From contig NZ_JMPS01000029.1 in NCBI RefSeq assembly GCF_000735455.1, positions 1 through 64,000 on the forward strand: a DNA stretch of 64,000 nucleotides. Reading direction: 5' to 3'. Numbering within the stretch: position 1 is the stretch's first letter; every line of letters starts with the position of its first letter. The notes beneath the pieces were generated by a model. The model had not been told where the DNA came from. It saw only the letters and a list, made by a program, of their open reading frames with translations, and ran no database searches. The stretch is from Yokenella regensburgei ATCC 49455. GTDB lineage: Bacteria; Pseudomonadota; Gammaproteobacteria; Enterobacterales; Enterobacteriaceae. Shown piece after piece: positions 1-8,441 of the stretch. The position numbers and the translations under genes are program-made.

Positions 1-1
1 G

Positions 2-196
2 ACTTTACCTTTGGCAGCAAGATCTCCTCGTGCACCAGGCAGGACGAGAACCACCGTTGCCGGGCGAAAGCACCGGGTTCGCGTTTCGAATCAGGAGCAG
101 TTCGCCATCGCGCTCGCACTATTCACTACAGGATTAATAGGTTTCGTCGGCGCAGGTCTCTATTTCCTTGCCCAGGAAGGTTGGATCCTTTTATAG
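2..196 (+). CDS. Partial gene end, small C-terminal membrane helix
   Basis: This frame is open to the left edge, so only the C-terminal end of a gene is probably present; a TTG at 11 is the only candidate start inside the window. The visible part has a basic stretch rich in Arg/Thr/Pro, then one hydrophobic segment of about 24 residues (roughly ALALFTTGLIGFVGAGLYFL) just before the stop, as in a small tail-anchored or single-span inner-membrane protein. A good intrinsic terminator follows about 35 bp after the stop, which supports a real transcribed gene ending here. I do not recognise the family. The other two forward frames look less protein-like. Confidence 0.45.
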   Translation, partial: TLPLAARSPRAPGRTRTTVAGRKHRVRVSNQEQFAIALALFTTGLIGFVGAGLYFLAQEGWILL

Positions 197-232
197 CGGC
201 GGAATAAGCCCTTCCATGCAGCATCTCTCCTG

Positions 233-259
233 AGCCCCGGCCTTCGCCGGGGCTTTTTT
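233..259 (+). terminator. Rho-independent terminator
   Basis: A perfect 9-bp GC-rich stem (AGCCCCGGC / GCCGGGGCT) with a CTTC loop runs straight into six T residues. It ends the partial gene at the left edge and insulates the glaH promoter region. Confidence 0.85.
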
Positions 260-293
260 GTGTCACCCTGTTGATACTCATTTGTTAATTATT

Positions 294-309
294 TGTAATT
301 TAGATCACA
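294..309 (+). promoter_or_regulatory. CRP-binding site upstream of glaH
   Basis: TGTAA-N6-TCACA matches the CRP consensus TGTGA-N6-TCACA at nine of ten core positions. It lies about 120 bp before the glaH start codon. In E. coli the csiD (glaH) promoter is strictly cAMP-CRP dependent and sigma-S driven, so this is the expected activator site. Assignment is by motif and context only. Confidence 0.7.
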
Positions 310-351
310 AAAAAGAAACATTGGCGTTCGTTTTGTACGCAATTCTCAAAA

Positions 352-364
352 ATGTAGATATTTT
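352..364 (+). promoter_or_regulatory. GlaR (CsiR) half-site upstream of glaH
   Basis: ATGT-N5-TTTT fits the half-site reported for the repressor GlaR/CsiR at the E. coli csiD promoter, where TTGT-N5-TTTT and ATGT-N5-TTTT elements are bound. A GlaR homologue is encoded at the end of the same cluster. Position between the CRP site and glaH supports a repressor role; binding has not been tested here. Confidence 0.5.
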
Positions 365-421
365 TAGGTTATGGCTACGAAATGAGCATTCCCTGACTCT
401 CTACCCTGAGGATTGATCCTG

Positions 422-1399
422 ATGAACGCACTCTCCGCCGTTAAACCAAACGCTGATGATTTAGGCAGTAGTTTTACCGGATTTACGCTTACGCCTTCCG
501 CACAGTCTCCGCGCCTGCTGGAGCTGACTTTTAACGCCCAGACCACCGCACAGTTTCTGGATGCCGTGGCTCAGTGGCCGGTACAGGCGCTGGAGTACAA
601 ATCCTTCCTTCGTTTTAAGGTTGGGCAGATCCTCGACAATCTGTGTGCAAATCAGCTGCAGCCGCTGCTGATTAAAACCCTGCTGGACCGCGCCGAAGGG
701 GCGCTGCTGATTAACGCCGTCGGAGTAGACAACGTGGCCCAGGCCGATGAGATGGTGAAGCTGGCAACCGCGGTGGCGCACCTGATTGGTCGCTCCAACT
801 ATGATGCTATGAGCGGTCAGTACTATGCCCGCTTCGTGGTGAAAAATGCGGATAACTCAGATAGCTACCTGCGTCAGCCTCACCGGGTGATGGAGCTGCA
901 CAACGATGGTACCTACGTCGAAGAGCAGACTGACTACGTGCTGATGATGAAAATCGATGAGCAGAACATGCAGGGCGGTAACTCGCTGCTGCTGCACCTC
1001 GACGACTGGGAGCATCTGGAACAGTACTTCACTCATCCGCTGGCGCGCCGCGCGATGCGCTGGGCCGCTCCGCCGAGCAAAAACGTCAGTCACGATGTGT
1101 TCCATCCGGTGTTCGACGTGGATAGCCAGGGTCGTCCGGTGATGCGCTATATCGACCAGTTCGTGCAGCCGAAGGATTTTGAAGAGGGGACCTGGCTCAG
1201 CGATTTGTCAGATGCCATCGAAACCAGCAAAAGCATTCTCTCCGTTCCGGTTGCGGTGGGTAAGTTCCTGCTTATTAACAACCTGTTCTGGCTGCACGGC
1301 CGCGACCGCTTTACGCCGCACCCGGATCTGCGCCGTGAACTGATGCGCCAGCGTGGTTATTTTGCCTACGCCACTAACCACTACCAGACTCACCAGTAA
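422..1399 (+). CDS. glaH: Glutarate 2-hydroxylase GlaH (CsiD)
   Basis: GlaH is an iron(II)/2-oxoglutarate-dependent dioxygenase that converts glutarate to L-2-hydroxyglutarate in lysine and glutarate breakdown. The 325-residue product has the same length as E. coli CsiD and matches it closely along its length. The metal triad is visible: His160 and Asp162 in LHNDGTY, and a C-terminal His in WLHGRDRF near residue 292, followed by the Arg used for 2-oxoglutarate. ATG 422 is chosen over an upstream TTG because GAGGA lies 9 bp before it and the N-terminus MNAL matches the family. It is the first gene of the glaH-lhgO-gabD-gabP-glaR cluster and sits behind CRP and GlaR motifs. Confidence 0.97.
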   Translation: MNALSAVKPNADDLGSSFTGFTLTPSAQSPRLLELTFNAQTTAQFLDAVAQWPVQALEYKSFLRFKVGQILDNLCANQLQPLLIKTLLDRAEGALLINAVGVDNVAQADEMVKLATAVAHLIGRSNYDAMSGQYYARFVVKNADNSDSYLRQPHRVMELHNDGTYVEEQTDYVLMMKIDEQNMQGGNSLLLHLDDWEHLEQYFTHPLARRAMRWAAPPSKNVSHDVFHPVFDVDSQGRPVMRYIDQFVQPKDFEEGTWLSDLSDAIETSKSILSVPVAVGKFLLINNLFWLHGRDRFTPHPDLRRELMRQRGYFAYATNHYQTHQ

Positions 1400-1426
1400 A
1401 TGTCGCCCGGCGAAGGAATTGAGCGG

Positions 1427-2695
1427 ATGTATGATTTTGTGATTATCGGCGGCGGCATCATTGGTATGTCGACCGCCATGCAGTTAATCGACGTTTACCC
1501 GGATGCCAGCATCGTGTTGCTGGAGAAGGAATCTGGCCCGGCCTGTCATCAGACGGGCCATAACAGCGGCGTGATCCATGCCGGGGTCTACTACACCCCC
1601 GGCAGCATGAAGGCGCAGTTTTGCCTCTCCGGTAACCGCGCGACCAAAGCGTTCTGCGATGAAAATGGCATTCGCTACGACACCTGCGGAAAAATGCTCG
1701 TCGCCACTTCGGCGCTGGAAATGGAACGCATGCGCGCGCTGTGGGATCGTACCGCCGCCAACGGCATTGAGCGTGAATGGCTGAGTGCGGAAGAGCTGCA
1801 CGAGCGGGAGCCGAATATCACCGGCCTTGGCGGGATCTTCGTTCCTTCAAGCGGCATTGTCAGCTACCGCGAAGTGACCGCGGCGATGGGCAAAATCTTC
1901 GAGGCCAAAGGCGGCAGAATTGTTTACCAGGCCGAGGTCAGCGCGCTGAAAGAGCACGCCAGCGGCGTGGTGGTGCATACCCAAAACGGCCAGGAGTTTG
2001 AGGGCTCAACCCTGATTAGCTGTTCTGGCCTGATGGCTGACAGGCTGGTGAAAATGCTCGGTATCGATCCGGGCTTTATCATTTGTCCGTTCCGTGGTGA
2101 ATATTTCCGCCTGGCGCCGCAGCACAACCAGATAGTTAACCACCTGATTTATCCCATCCCGGATCCGGCGATGCCGTTCCTCGGCGTACACCTGACCCGC
2201 ATGATTGACGGTAGCGTGACGGTCGGGCCGAACGCGGTGCTGGCGTTTAAACGTGAGGGCTACCGCAAACGTGATATCTCCCTAAGCGACACGCTGGAAA
2301 TCTTAGGCTCACCGGGCATTCGTCGCGTGCTGCAGAACAACCTGCGATCGGGCCTTAATGAGATGAAAAACTCGCTATGCCGCAGCGGTTATCTGCGCCT
2401 GGTACAGAAATACTGCCCGAGCCTGACGTTAAACGATTTGCAGCCGTGGCCCGCGGGCGTGCGTGCGCAGGCGGTATCTCCACAGGGCAAGCTGATTGAC
2501 GATTTCCTCTTTGTTACCACCGCGCGCTCGATCCACACCTGCAACGCGCCTTCACCGGCAGCCACGTCGGCTCTGCCGATTGGCGCCCATATCGTGAGCA
2601 AAGTACAAACACTGCTGGAAAACCAGCATAACCCAGGACGCACGCTACGTGCGGCACGTAGCGTTGACACATTACACGCCGCATTTACCCGTTAA
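1427..2695 (+). CDS. lhgO: L-2-hydroxyglutarate dehydrogenase LhgO
   Basis: LhgO (GlaO) is a membrane-associated FAD enzyme that oxidises L-2-hydroxyglutarate to 2-oxoglutarate and passes electrons to the quinone pool, taking the product of GlaH. The N-terminal FAD dinucleotide motif GGGIIGMSTA and the family motif HQTGHNSGVIHAGVYY are present. ATG 1427 gives 422 residues, exactly the E. coli length, and has a GAAGGAA ribosome site upstream; the frame remains open for nine codons further back to 1400, directly after the glaH stop, but that part is not conserved. Spacing to glaH and gabD is short, consistent with one transcript. Confidence 0.97.
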   Translation: MYDFVIIGGGIIGMSTAMQLIDVYPDASIVLLEKESGPACHQTGHNSGVIHAGVYYTPGSMKAQFCLSGNRATKAFCDENGIRYDTCGKMLVATSALEMERMRALWDRTAANGIEREWLSAEELHEREPNITGLGGIFVPSSGIVSYREVTAAMGKIFEAKGGRIVYQAEVSALKEHASGVVVHTQNGQEFEGSTLISCSGLMADRLVKMLGIDPGFIICPFRGEYFRLAPQHNQIVNHLIYPIPDPAMPFLGVHLTRMIDGSVTVGPNAVLAFKREGYRKRDISLSDTLEILGSPGIRRVLQNNLRSGLNEMKNSLCRSGYLRLVQKYCPSLTLNDLQPWPAGVRAQAVSPQGKLIDDFLFVTTARSIHTCNAPSPAATSALPIGAHIVSKVQTLLENQHNPGRTLRAARSVDTLHAAFTR

Positions 2696-2717
2696 ACACC
2701 CACAACTGGAAGCCATC

Positions 2718-4166
2718 ATGCAACTTTACGATTCAAGCTTATTTCATCAGCAGGCCTTTATTGCCGGAGAATGGCGCGATGCAAACAGCGGCGAAGTGAT
2801 CACCGTGACTAACCCGGCCAACGGCCAGAAGCTTGGCAGTGTCCCGAAAATGGGCGCGGTGGAAACTCGCGAAGCCATTGAAGCGGCTAACCGTGCACTA
2901 CCCGCCTGGCGGGCACTAACGGCGAAAGAGCGAGCCAGCATTCTGCGTCGCTGGTTCGATTTGATGATGGCAAACCAGGACGATCTGGCAACGCTGATGA
3001 CCCTCGAGCAGGGGAAGCCGCTGGCAGAAGCGAAGGGCGAAATCAGCTACGCCGCCTCCTTTATTGAATGGTTCGCGGAAGAGGGTAAACGCATTTATGG
3101 CGACACCATTCCCGGCCACCAGGCTGACAAACGCCTGATCGTGATTAAGCAGCCTATCGGCGTGACCGCGGCTATCACGCCGTGGAACTTCCCGTCGGCG
3201 ATGATCACCCGTAAGGCAGGGCCAGCACTGGCCGCAGGTTGCACCATGGTGCTGAAACCCGCGAGCCAGACGCCGTACTCCGCGCTGGCGCTGGCGGAGC
3301 TGGCAAAACGCGCCGGGATCCCGGATGGCGTGTTCAACGTCGTGACCGGTGCCGCAAGCGCCGTGGGCAATGAACTTACCAGCAACCCGCTGGTACGTAA
3401 GCTCTCTTTCACCGGCTCAACCGAAATTGGCCGTGAGCTGATGGCGCAGTGCGCGAAAGACATCAAGAAGGTTTCGCTGGAGCTTGGCGGTAACGCGCCG
3501 TTTATCGTGTTCGATGATGCGGACCTCGATAAAGCGGTGGAAGGAGCGCTGGCCTCTAAGTTCCGTAACGCCGGGCAGACCTGCGTTTGCGCCAACCGGT
3601 TGTACGTGCAGGATGGGGTTTACGAGCGCTTTGCCGAAAAATTACAGCAGGCGGTTGAGAAGCTGCAGTTGGGTGATGGCCTGCAGCCGGGCGTGACCAC
3701 CGGGCCGCTGATCGATGAAAAGGCGGTGGTGAAAGTGCGCGAGCACATTGCCGATGCGGTCGCCAAAGGTGCCTGCGTGGTGACCGGCGGTCAATCGCAC
3801 GCGCTTGGCGGCAACTTCTTCCAGCCAACGATCCTCGTCAACGTGCCGGATAACGCCAAAGTGGCGAAAGAAGAGACCTTTGGCCCACTGGCGCCGCTGT
3901 TCCGCTTCACCGACGAAGCCGACGTTATTCGTCAGGCCAACGACACCGAGTTTGGCCTGGCCGCCTATTTCTACGCCCGCGATTTGAGCCGCGTTTTCCG
4001 CGTTGGCGAAGCGCTGGAGTACGGCATTGTCGGCATCAACACCGGCATTATCTCCAACGAAGTGGCTCCATTTGGCGGGATTAAAGCCTCAGGTCTTGGT
4101 CGTGAAGGGTCGAAGTACGGCATCGAAGACTATTTAGAAATCAAATACATGTGCATTGGCCTGTAA
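2718..4166 (+). CDS. gabD: Succinate/glutarate-semialdehyde dehydrogenase GabD
   Basis: GabD is an NADP-dependent aldehyde dehydrogenase that oxidises succinate semialdehyde to succinate and also glutarate semialdehyde to glutarate, feeding GlaH. The 482-residue product equals the E. coli enzyme in length. The catalytic Cys is in NAGQTCVCANR (about residue 288) and the general-base Glu in SLELGGNAPF; the cofactor-site motif PWNFP is also present. ATG 2718 is chosen because it aligns with the family N-terminus. The next gene is gabP only 24 bp downstream, where E. coli has gabT, so the aminotransferase step is not encoded here. Confidence 0.97.
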   Translation: MQLYDSSLFHQQAFIAGEWRDANSGEVITVTNPANGQKLGSVPKMGAVETREAIEAANRALPAWRALTAKERASILRRWFDLMMANQDDLATLMTLEQGKPLAEAKGEISYAASFIEWFAEEGKRIYGDTIPGHQADKRLIVIKQPIGVTAAITPWNFPSAMITRKAGPALAAGCTMVLKPASQTPYSALALAELAKRAGIPDGVFNVVTGAASAVGNELTSNPLVRKLSFTGSTEIGRELMAQCAKDIKKVSLELGGNAPFIVFDDADLDKAVEGALASKFRNAGQTCVCANRLYVQDGVYERFAEKLQQAVEKLQLGDGLQPGVTTGPLIDEKAVVKVREHIADAVAKGACVVTGGQSHALGGNFFQPTILVNVPDNAKVAKEETFGPLAPLFRFTDEADVIRQANDTEFGLAAYFYARDLSRVFRVGEALEYGIVGINTGIISNEVAPFGGIKASGLGREGSKYGIEDYLEIKYMCIGL

Positions 4167-4190
4167 CCCGAACGCAGAAGAGGATTCAAG

Positions 4191-5591
4191 ATGGGGCAAT
4201 CATCGACTTCACATGATTTAGGGGGCGGGCTGAAATCGCGGCACGTCACCATGCTGTCTATTGCTGGCGTCATCGGCGCCAGCCTGTTTGTAGGATCAAG
4301 CGTGGCCATTGCAGAGGCGGGTCCTGCGGTGCTGCTGGCTTACCTGTTTGCTGGCTTGTTGGTGGTGATGATCATGCGCATGCTGGCAGAAATGGCCGTT
4401 GCCACACCGGATACCGGCTCTTTCTCAACCTATGCGGATAAAGCCATTGGCCGCTGGGCGGGGTATACCATCGGCTGGCTGTACTGGTGGTTCTGGGTGC
4501 TGGTTATTCCGCTTGAAGCAAACATCGCCGCTATCATTCTGCACTCCTGGGTGCCGGCGATACCGGTCTGGCTGTTCTCGCTGGTGATAACGCTTGCGCT
4601 CACCGGCAGTAACTTGCTCAGCGTGAAAAACTACGGCGAATTCGAGTTCTGGCTGGCGTTGTGTAAGGTTATCGCGATCCTGGCGTTTATCATCCTCGGG
4701 GCTGCGGCCATCGGCGGCTTTTACCCCTATGCCGAAGTTAGCGGTATTTCTCGTCTGTGGGATCATGGCGGTTTTATGCCGAACGGCTTTGGCGCGGTGC
4801 TCAGTGCCATGCTCATCACCATGTTCTCATTTATGGGGGCGGAGATTGTCACTATCGCGGCGGCGGAGTCCGATACCCCGGATAAGCATATCGTTCGTGC
4901 CACCAACTCGGTTATCTGGCGTATTTCCATTTTCTATCTGTGCTCCATCTTCGTGGTGGTGGCGCTGATCCCGTGGAATATGCCGGGGCTTAAAGAGGTG
5001 GGATCGTACCGTTCGGTGCTGGAGCTGCTGCACATACCGTATGCGAAACTGATCATGGATGGGGTCATTTTGCTGTCGGTGACGAGCTGCCTGAATTCGG
5101 CGCTGTACACATCTTCCAGAATGCTCTACTCCCTGAGCCGTCGCGGTGATGCGCCAGCCGTCATGGGCAAAACCAATCGCAGCAAAACGCCGTACATGGC
5201 GGTGCTTATCTCTACCGGCGCGGCGTTTTTGACGGTTATTGTCAACTACTATGCTCCGGCGAAGGTGTTTAAGTTTCTTATCGACAGCTCCGGTGCCATT
5301 GCGCTGCTGGTGTATCTGGTCATTGCCGTCTCGCAGCTGCGGATGCGCAAGATCCTGCTGGTGAAAGGGGACGACATTAAGCTGCGAATGTGGCTCTACC
5401 CGTGGCTGACCTGGCTGGTTATCGCCTTCATCATCTTTGTCCTGGTGGTGATGTTGTTCCGTCCGGCGCAGCAGCTGGAGGTGGTTTCCACCGTGGTGTT
5501 GGGGCTGGGAATTATTTGTACCGTGCCGATTATGTCGCGCTGGAAAAAACTGGTATTGTGGCAAAAATCGCCGCTGCACAACACGCGTTAG
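4191..5591 (+). CDS. gabP: 4-Aminobutyrate permease GabP
   Basis: GabP is an APC-superfamily proton symporter for 4-aminobutyrate in the inner membrane. The 466 residues equal the E. coli length and match it almost throughout, starting MGQSS and showing the conserved first helix region IAGVIGASLFVGSS and about twelve hydrophobic segments. An AGAGGA sequence precedes the ATG. It directly follows gabD and is followed by a strong hairpin and glaR. With gabT missing, imported 4-aminobutyrate would need a transaminase encoded elsewhere, for example PuuE. Confidence 0.97.
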   Translation: MGQSSTSHDLGGGLKSRHVTMLSIAGVIGASLFVGSSVAIAEAGPAVLLAYLFAGLLVVMIMRMLAEMAVATPDTGSFSTYADKAIGRWAGYTIGWLYWWFWVLVIPLEANIAAIILHSWVPAIPVWLFSLVITLALTGSNLLSVKNYGEFEFWLALCKVIAILAFIILGAAAIGGFYPYAEVSGISRLWDHGGFMPNGFGAVLSAMLITMFSFMGAEIVTIAAAESDTPDKHIVRATNSVIWRISIFYLCSIFVVVALIPWNMPGLKEVGSYRSVLELLHIPYAKLIMDGVILLSVTSCLNSALYTSSRMLYSLSRRGDAPAVMGKTNRSKTPYMAVLISTGAAFLTVIVNYYAPAKVFKFLIDSSGAIALLVYLVIAVSQLRMRKILLVKGDDIKLRMWLYPWLTWLVIAFIIFVLVVMLFRPAQQLEVVSTVVLGLGIICTVPIMSRWKKLVLWQKSPLHNTR

Positions 5592-5596
5592 GGGAG

Positions 5597-5618
5597 TATC
5601 CCGGCGTGAGCCGGGATA
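5597..5618 (+). repeat. Intercistronic hairpin between gabP and glaR
   Basis: A perfect 9-bp inverted repeat (TATCCCGGC / GCCGGGATA) with a GTGA loop starts six bases after the gabP stop. No T tract follows, so it is more likely an mRNA-stability or processing element than a full terminator. It could reduce glaR expression relative to the upstream genes. Confidence 0.6.
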
Positions 5619-5644
5619 TCACCAGATAAGCAGGAGCTTTAACC

Positions 5645-6316
5645 ATGACCGTAATGCCTCAACCGACGGCCATAGATGGATACCGGTGGCTTAAAAACGA
5701 CATTATTCGCGGTGTTTATCAGCCCGACGAAAAGCTGCGTATGAGCGGGCTCACGGAGCGCTACGCGCTGGGCGTGGGGCCGCTGCGGGAAGCGCTTTCG
5801 CAGCTGGTGGCCGAGCGTCTGGTGACGGTGGTCAATCAGAAGGGCTACCGGGTTGCGCCGATGTCTGAGCAGGAGCTGCTCGATATCTTCGACGCCCGCG
5901 CCAACATGGAGGCAATGTTAGTCGGCCTCGCCATCGAGCGCGGAGGCGATGAGTGGGAAGCTGAGCTTCTCGCCCGCGCACATCTGCTGAACAAGCTGGA
6001 ATCGACGGACGCCAGTGAAAGCATGCTGGATGAGTGGGATCTGCGCCATCAGGCGTTCCACACCGCCATTGTCGCCGGATGCGGCTCGCAGTATCTGCTG
6101 CAAATGCGGGAACGACTCTTCGACCTGGCCGCGCGCTACCGCTACATCTGGCTGCGCACTACCGTACTTTCCGTCGAAATGCTGGAGGATAAACATGTCC
6201 AGCACCATACCCTTCTTGAAGCCATTCTTGCCCGCGATACCGCACGTGCCAGCAACCTGATGCGTGAACACTTGTTAACGCCAATCCCTATCATTCAGCA
6301 GGCGATGCGCGACTGA
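5645..6316 (+). CDS. glaR: GntR-family repressor GlaR (CsiR)
   Basis: GlaR is an FCD-type GntR regulator that represses the glaH operon and is released by glutarate. The product (223 residues) has an N-terminal winged helix with VGPLREALSQLVAERLV and GYRV motifs, and a C-terminal all-helical FCD ligand domain with the metal/ligand residues DEWDLRHQAFHTAI and the late His in EDKHVQHHTL. It matches E. coli CsiR closely apart from a few extra N-terminal residues. AGGAG lies seven bases before the ATG. It closes the operon and its predicted site lies upstream of glaH. Confidence 0.95.
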   Translation: MTVMPQPTAIDGYRWLKNDIIRGVYQPDEKLRMSGLTERYALGVGPLREALSQLVAERLVTVVNQKGYRVAPMSEQELLDIFDARANMEAMLVGLAIERGGDEWEAELLARAHLLNKLESTDASESMLDEWDLRHQAFHTAIVAGCGSQYLLQMRERLFDLAARYRYIWLRTTVLSVEMLEDKHVQHHTLLEAILARDTARASNLMREHLLTPIPIIQQAMRD

Positions 6317-6568
6317 ACCGCGGCCGATAAATATTAATTAATTATAATAATATAATTGAGAAATTCTAATATCGGCCTGTTTTTGGCGTTATATAAAGCG
6401 CGGGCGTTGCAACATATATCGCCTGTGTTATATTTCAGCCGTCCCGCACTTTGACTATAGTGTTAATATTGTTATTTATTTAATAAGTAACGTGCTGGCT
6501 TTAATTCATTATTTTATTCACTTTATTCATCGTGACTGCGGTGAATAAACACATAAGGTTTTATCCCT

Positions 6569-7681
6569 ATGATGACAAGACGCTCTTTCGTCAGGCAGGG
6601 CCTGATGGCTTCCGCAGGTATGCTGGTGGCGGGAACCGTGGGCAGCAGTTTCAGCAGCATCGCGTTTGCCCGCGAGGTTAATCTCTGGCAAATGCCAGAT
6701 GAAGGAGCGCCTCACACGGCTACCTGGATGGCATTTGGCGCCAGTGAAGCTATCTGGGAGCCGTATTTATTACCGGTGGTGCGCGAGAATCTGGCAACGG
6801 TGGCAAAAACGATAGCCGCATTTGAGCCGCTGAATATGCTGGTACGGGAAGAAGATTATGATATTGCGAGCAGGCTCTGCGGACCGTCGGTAAATCTTAT
6901 TGAGCATCCGATAGACGATCTATGGATGCGTGATACCGGGCCGGTATTCGTAAAAAACGGCAGCGGCGGTCTTGCTGGCGTGGGCTTTAATTTTAACGGC
7001 TGGGGCAATAAGCAGGAGCACGAGCAGGATGCTGGCGTCGCAGCGTTCGTGGCGAAAGAAGCCAGCGCGACGTTTATACGTTCGTCGCTAATACTGGAAG
7101 GCGGTGGAATAGAAGTGGACGGTGAAGGGACGGCAATTATTACCGAAAGCTGTGTTCTGAACCCGAACCGCAATCCGGGCGTCAGCAAAGCGGCGTGCGA
7201 GGCGGAGCTGATGCGTCTGCTGGGGCTTAAAAAAATCATCTGGCTGCCGGGCATTGCCGGAAAAGATATCACCGACGGGCATACCGATTTTTATGCCCGC
7301 TTTACTCATCCGGGTACGGTGGTGGCCGGGCTTGAGCAGGACTCGTCGATGTTTGATTACGCCGTCACCCGGCGCCATCTGGAAATATTACGCAGCGCGA
7401 CGGATGCCAAAGGCCGACGCCTGAAGGTGGTAGTGCTGGAAGGGCCTGCGTCAGTACGGCAAAAATACGCGAGCGATGACTTTGCCGCGGGATATATAAA
7501 TTTCTACGTCTGCAACGGGGCGGTGATTGCGCCAGAGTTCGGCGATAAACGGGCTGATCGTAATACCCGGGACATTCTGCAGGAACTGTTTGCTGACCGC
7601 GAAATTATTCAGCTGAACATCGATGGTATCGCCGCGGGCGGCGGCGGTATTCACTGCACCACCCAACAGCAGCCCCGTTAA
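6569..7681 (+). CDS. Tat-exported agmatine deiminase-family enzyme
   Basis: The protein belongs to the agmatine deiminase / bacterial peptidylarginine deiminase family (PF04371), which hydrolyses guanidino groups to ureido groups and ammonia. Visible active-site elements are DDLWMRDTGPVF (Asp), LEGGGIEVDG (Glu), DGHTDFYARF (His) and the C-terminal nucleophile Cys in GGGIHCTTQQQP. Unlike cytosolic AguA it begins with MTRRSFVRQG and a hydrophobic stretch ending near FAREVN, a typical twin-arginine signal, so it should act in the periplasm. ATG 6569 has AAGG ten bases upstream; ATG 6572 is also possible. No agmatine antiporter or carbamate kinase is nearby, so the substrate is open. Its stop overlaps the stop of the convergent gene. 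Confidence 0.85.
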   Translation: MMTRRSFVRQGLMASAGMLVAGTVGSSFSSIAFAREVNLWQMPDEGAPHTATWMAFGASEAIWEPYLLPVVRENLATVAKTIAAFEPLNMLVREEDYDIASRLCGPSVNLIEHPIDDLWMRDTGPVFVKNGSGGLAGVGFNFNGWGNKQEHEQDAGVAAFVAKEASATFIRSSLILEGGGIEVDGEGTAIITESCVLNPNRNPGVSKAACEAELMRLLGLKKIIWLPGIAGKDITDGHTDFYARFTHPGTVVAGLEQDSSMFDYAVTRRHLEILRSATDAKGRRLKVVVLEGPASVRQKYASDDFAAGYINFYVCNGAVIAPEFGDKRADRNTRDILQELFADREIIQLNIDGIAAGGGGIHCTTQQQPR

Positions 7682-8313
7682 GCAGGGCGGGCGAGGCGGT
7701 ACACCGGAACCTGCCGCGTGGTGCCGGTCAGGCTGTCGCTCACTTCGACCTCACCGGTGACGATGGTCAGACCCGACGTTCTGAGGGTGGCGACTTCGGC
7801 GGCAATGCGCTGACAGCTGAGCCAGAACAAACCGTCGAGCGCGTTGACCGCAAGCCCGGCCTCCAGCGCCAGCCTTAACCGTTCTCGCGGCAGCTTGCTC
7901 TGGGTGGCAACCTGCTGGAAGGGCGCCGCCGTAACGCCGTCTTCTGCAACCCGGCGGATGCGGTGAGAAAAGCGGTAGCGGAATTCGTCAGGCACGGTCT
8001 GAAAGTCTTCATTCAGGCTGTAGACGCAGCCGCGTTTGCTGGTATTAATCACGGCGTTTTTCTGGTTCAGCGCGAACTCGCCGCGTAGCTTATCGATTAA
8101 CTGCGGGGCGCGAACCAATAGCAGGCGGAAAGGGAGTTCGAAACTGGTAACGTAATCGACGTTCAGCAGGGCGATGCGCAGACGTGATTCGCTGCCGGCC
8201 TTCTCCTGGCGACACTCCTCCAGCACCTCTTCCCACTGGCGGGTCAGGCGGGGAGCTTCATCGATGGCGGTGAAATGGTACTTCTCAATCTGGTAGTCGA
8301 TGCGTCCGGTCAT
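7678..8313 (-). CDS. Uncharacterised 211-residue protein
   Basis: I do not recognise this family. The product is a soluble-looking mixed alpha/beta protein without signal peptide or membrane segment; a short conserved-looking part reads LLNVDYVTSFELPFRLLL. The start at 8313 is chosen because GAGGAAG lies five bases before it; the frame extends to a GTG at 8352. The gene is monocistronic: a strong terminator separates it from the yidB-like gene upstream, and it converges on the deiminase gene with a 4-base overlap of the two stop codons (TTAA). Codon use resembles its neighbours, so it is probably a genuine chromosomal gene rather than a shadow. Confidence 0.7.
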   Translation of the reverse strand: MTGRIDYQIEKYHFTAIDEAPRLTRQWEEVLEECRQEKAGSESRLRIALLNVDYVTSFELPFRLLLVRAPQLIDKLRGEFALNQKNAVINTSKRGCVYSLNEDFQTVPDEFRYRFSHRIRRVAEDGVTAAPFQQVATQSKLPRERLRLALEAGLAVNALDGLFWLSCQRIAAEVATLRTSGLTIVTGEVEVSDSLTGTTRQVPVYRLARPA

Positions 8314-8394
8314 CAGCTTCCTCGTGGATAAGCGCTTTTCATCGCTCACCATACCCTGATATGTGCCGTTCTGAAATCCCGTCGTAGCGCCAGT

Positions 8395-8427
8395 AAAAAA
8401 ATAACCCAGCCGGAGGGCTGGGTTATT
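8395..8427 (-). terminator. Terminator of the kbp / yidB-like genes
   Basis: A perfect 12-bp stem (AATAACCCAGCC / GGCTGGGTTATT) with a GGAG loop is followed, on the minus strand, by a run of T residues. It lies just after the yidB-like stop codon and could also act on the plus strand. Confidence 0.85.
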
Positions 8428-8441
8428 CTGGTGTTTTGCGG

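Noticed and set aside
4827-5579. 250-codon minus-strand frame opposite gabP
   Set aside because: Its His/Gln/Arg-rich composition is typical of the reverse complement of a membrane protein gene.
5597-5618. Factor-independent terminator after gabP
   Set aside because: The stem is strong but no T tract follows, so it was listed as an intercistronic hairpin instead.
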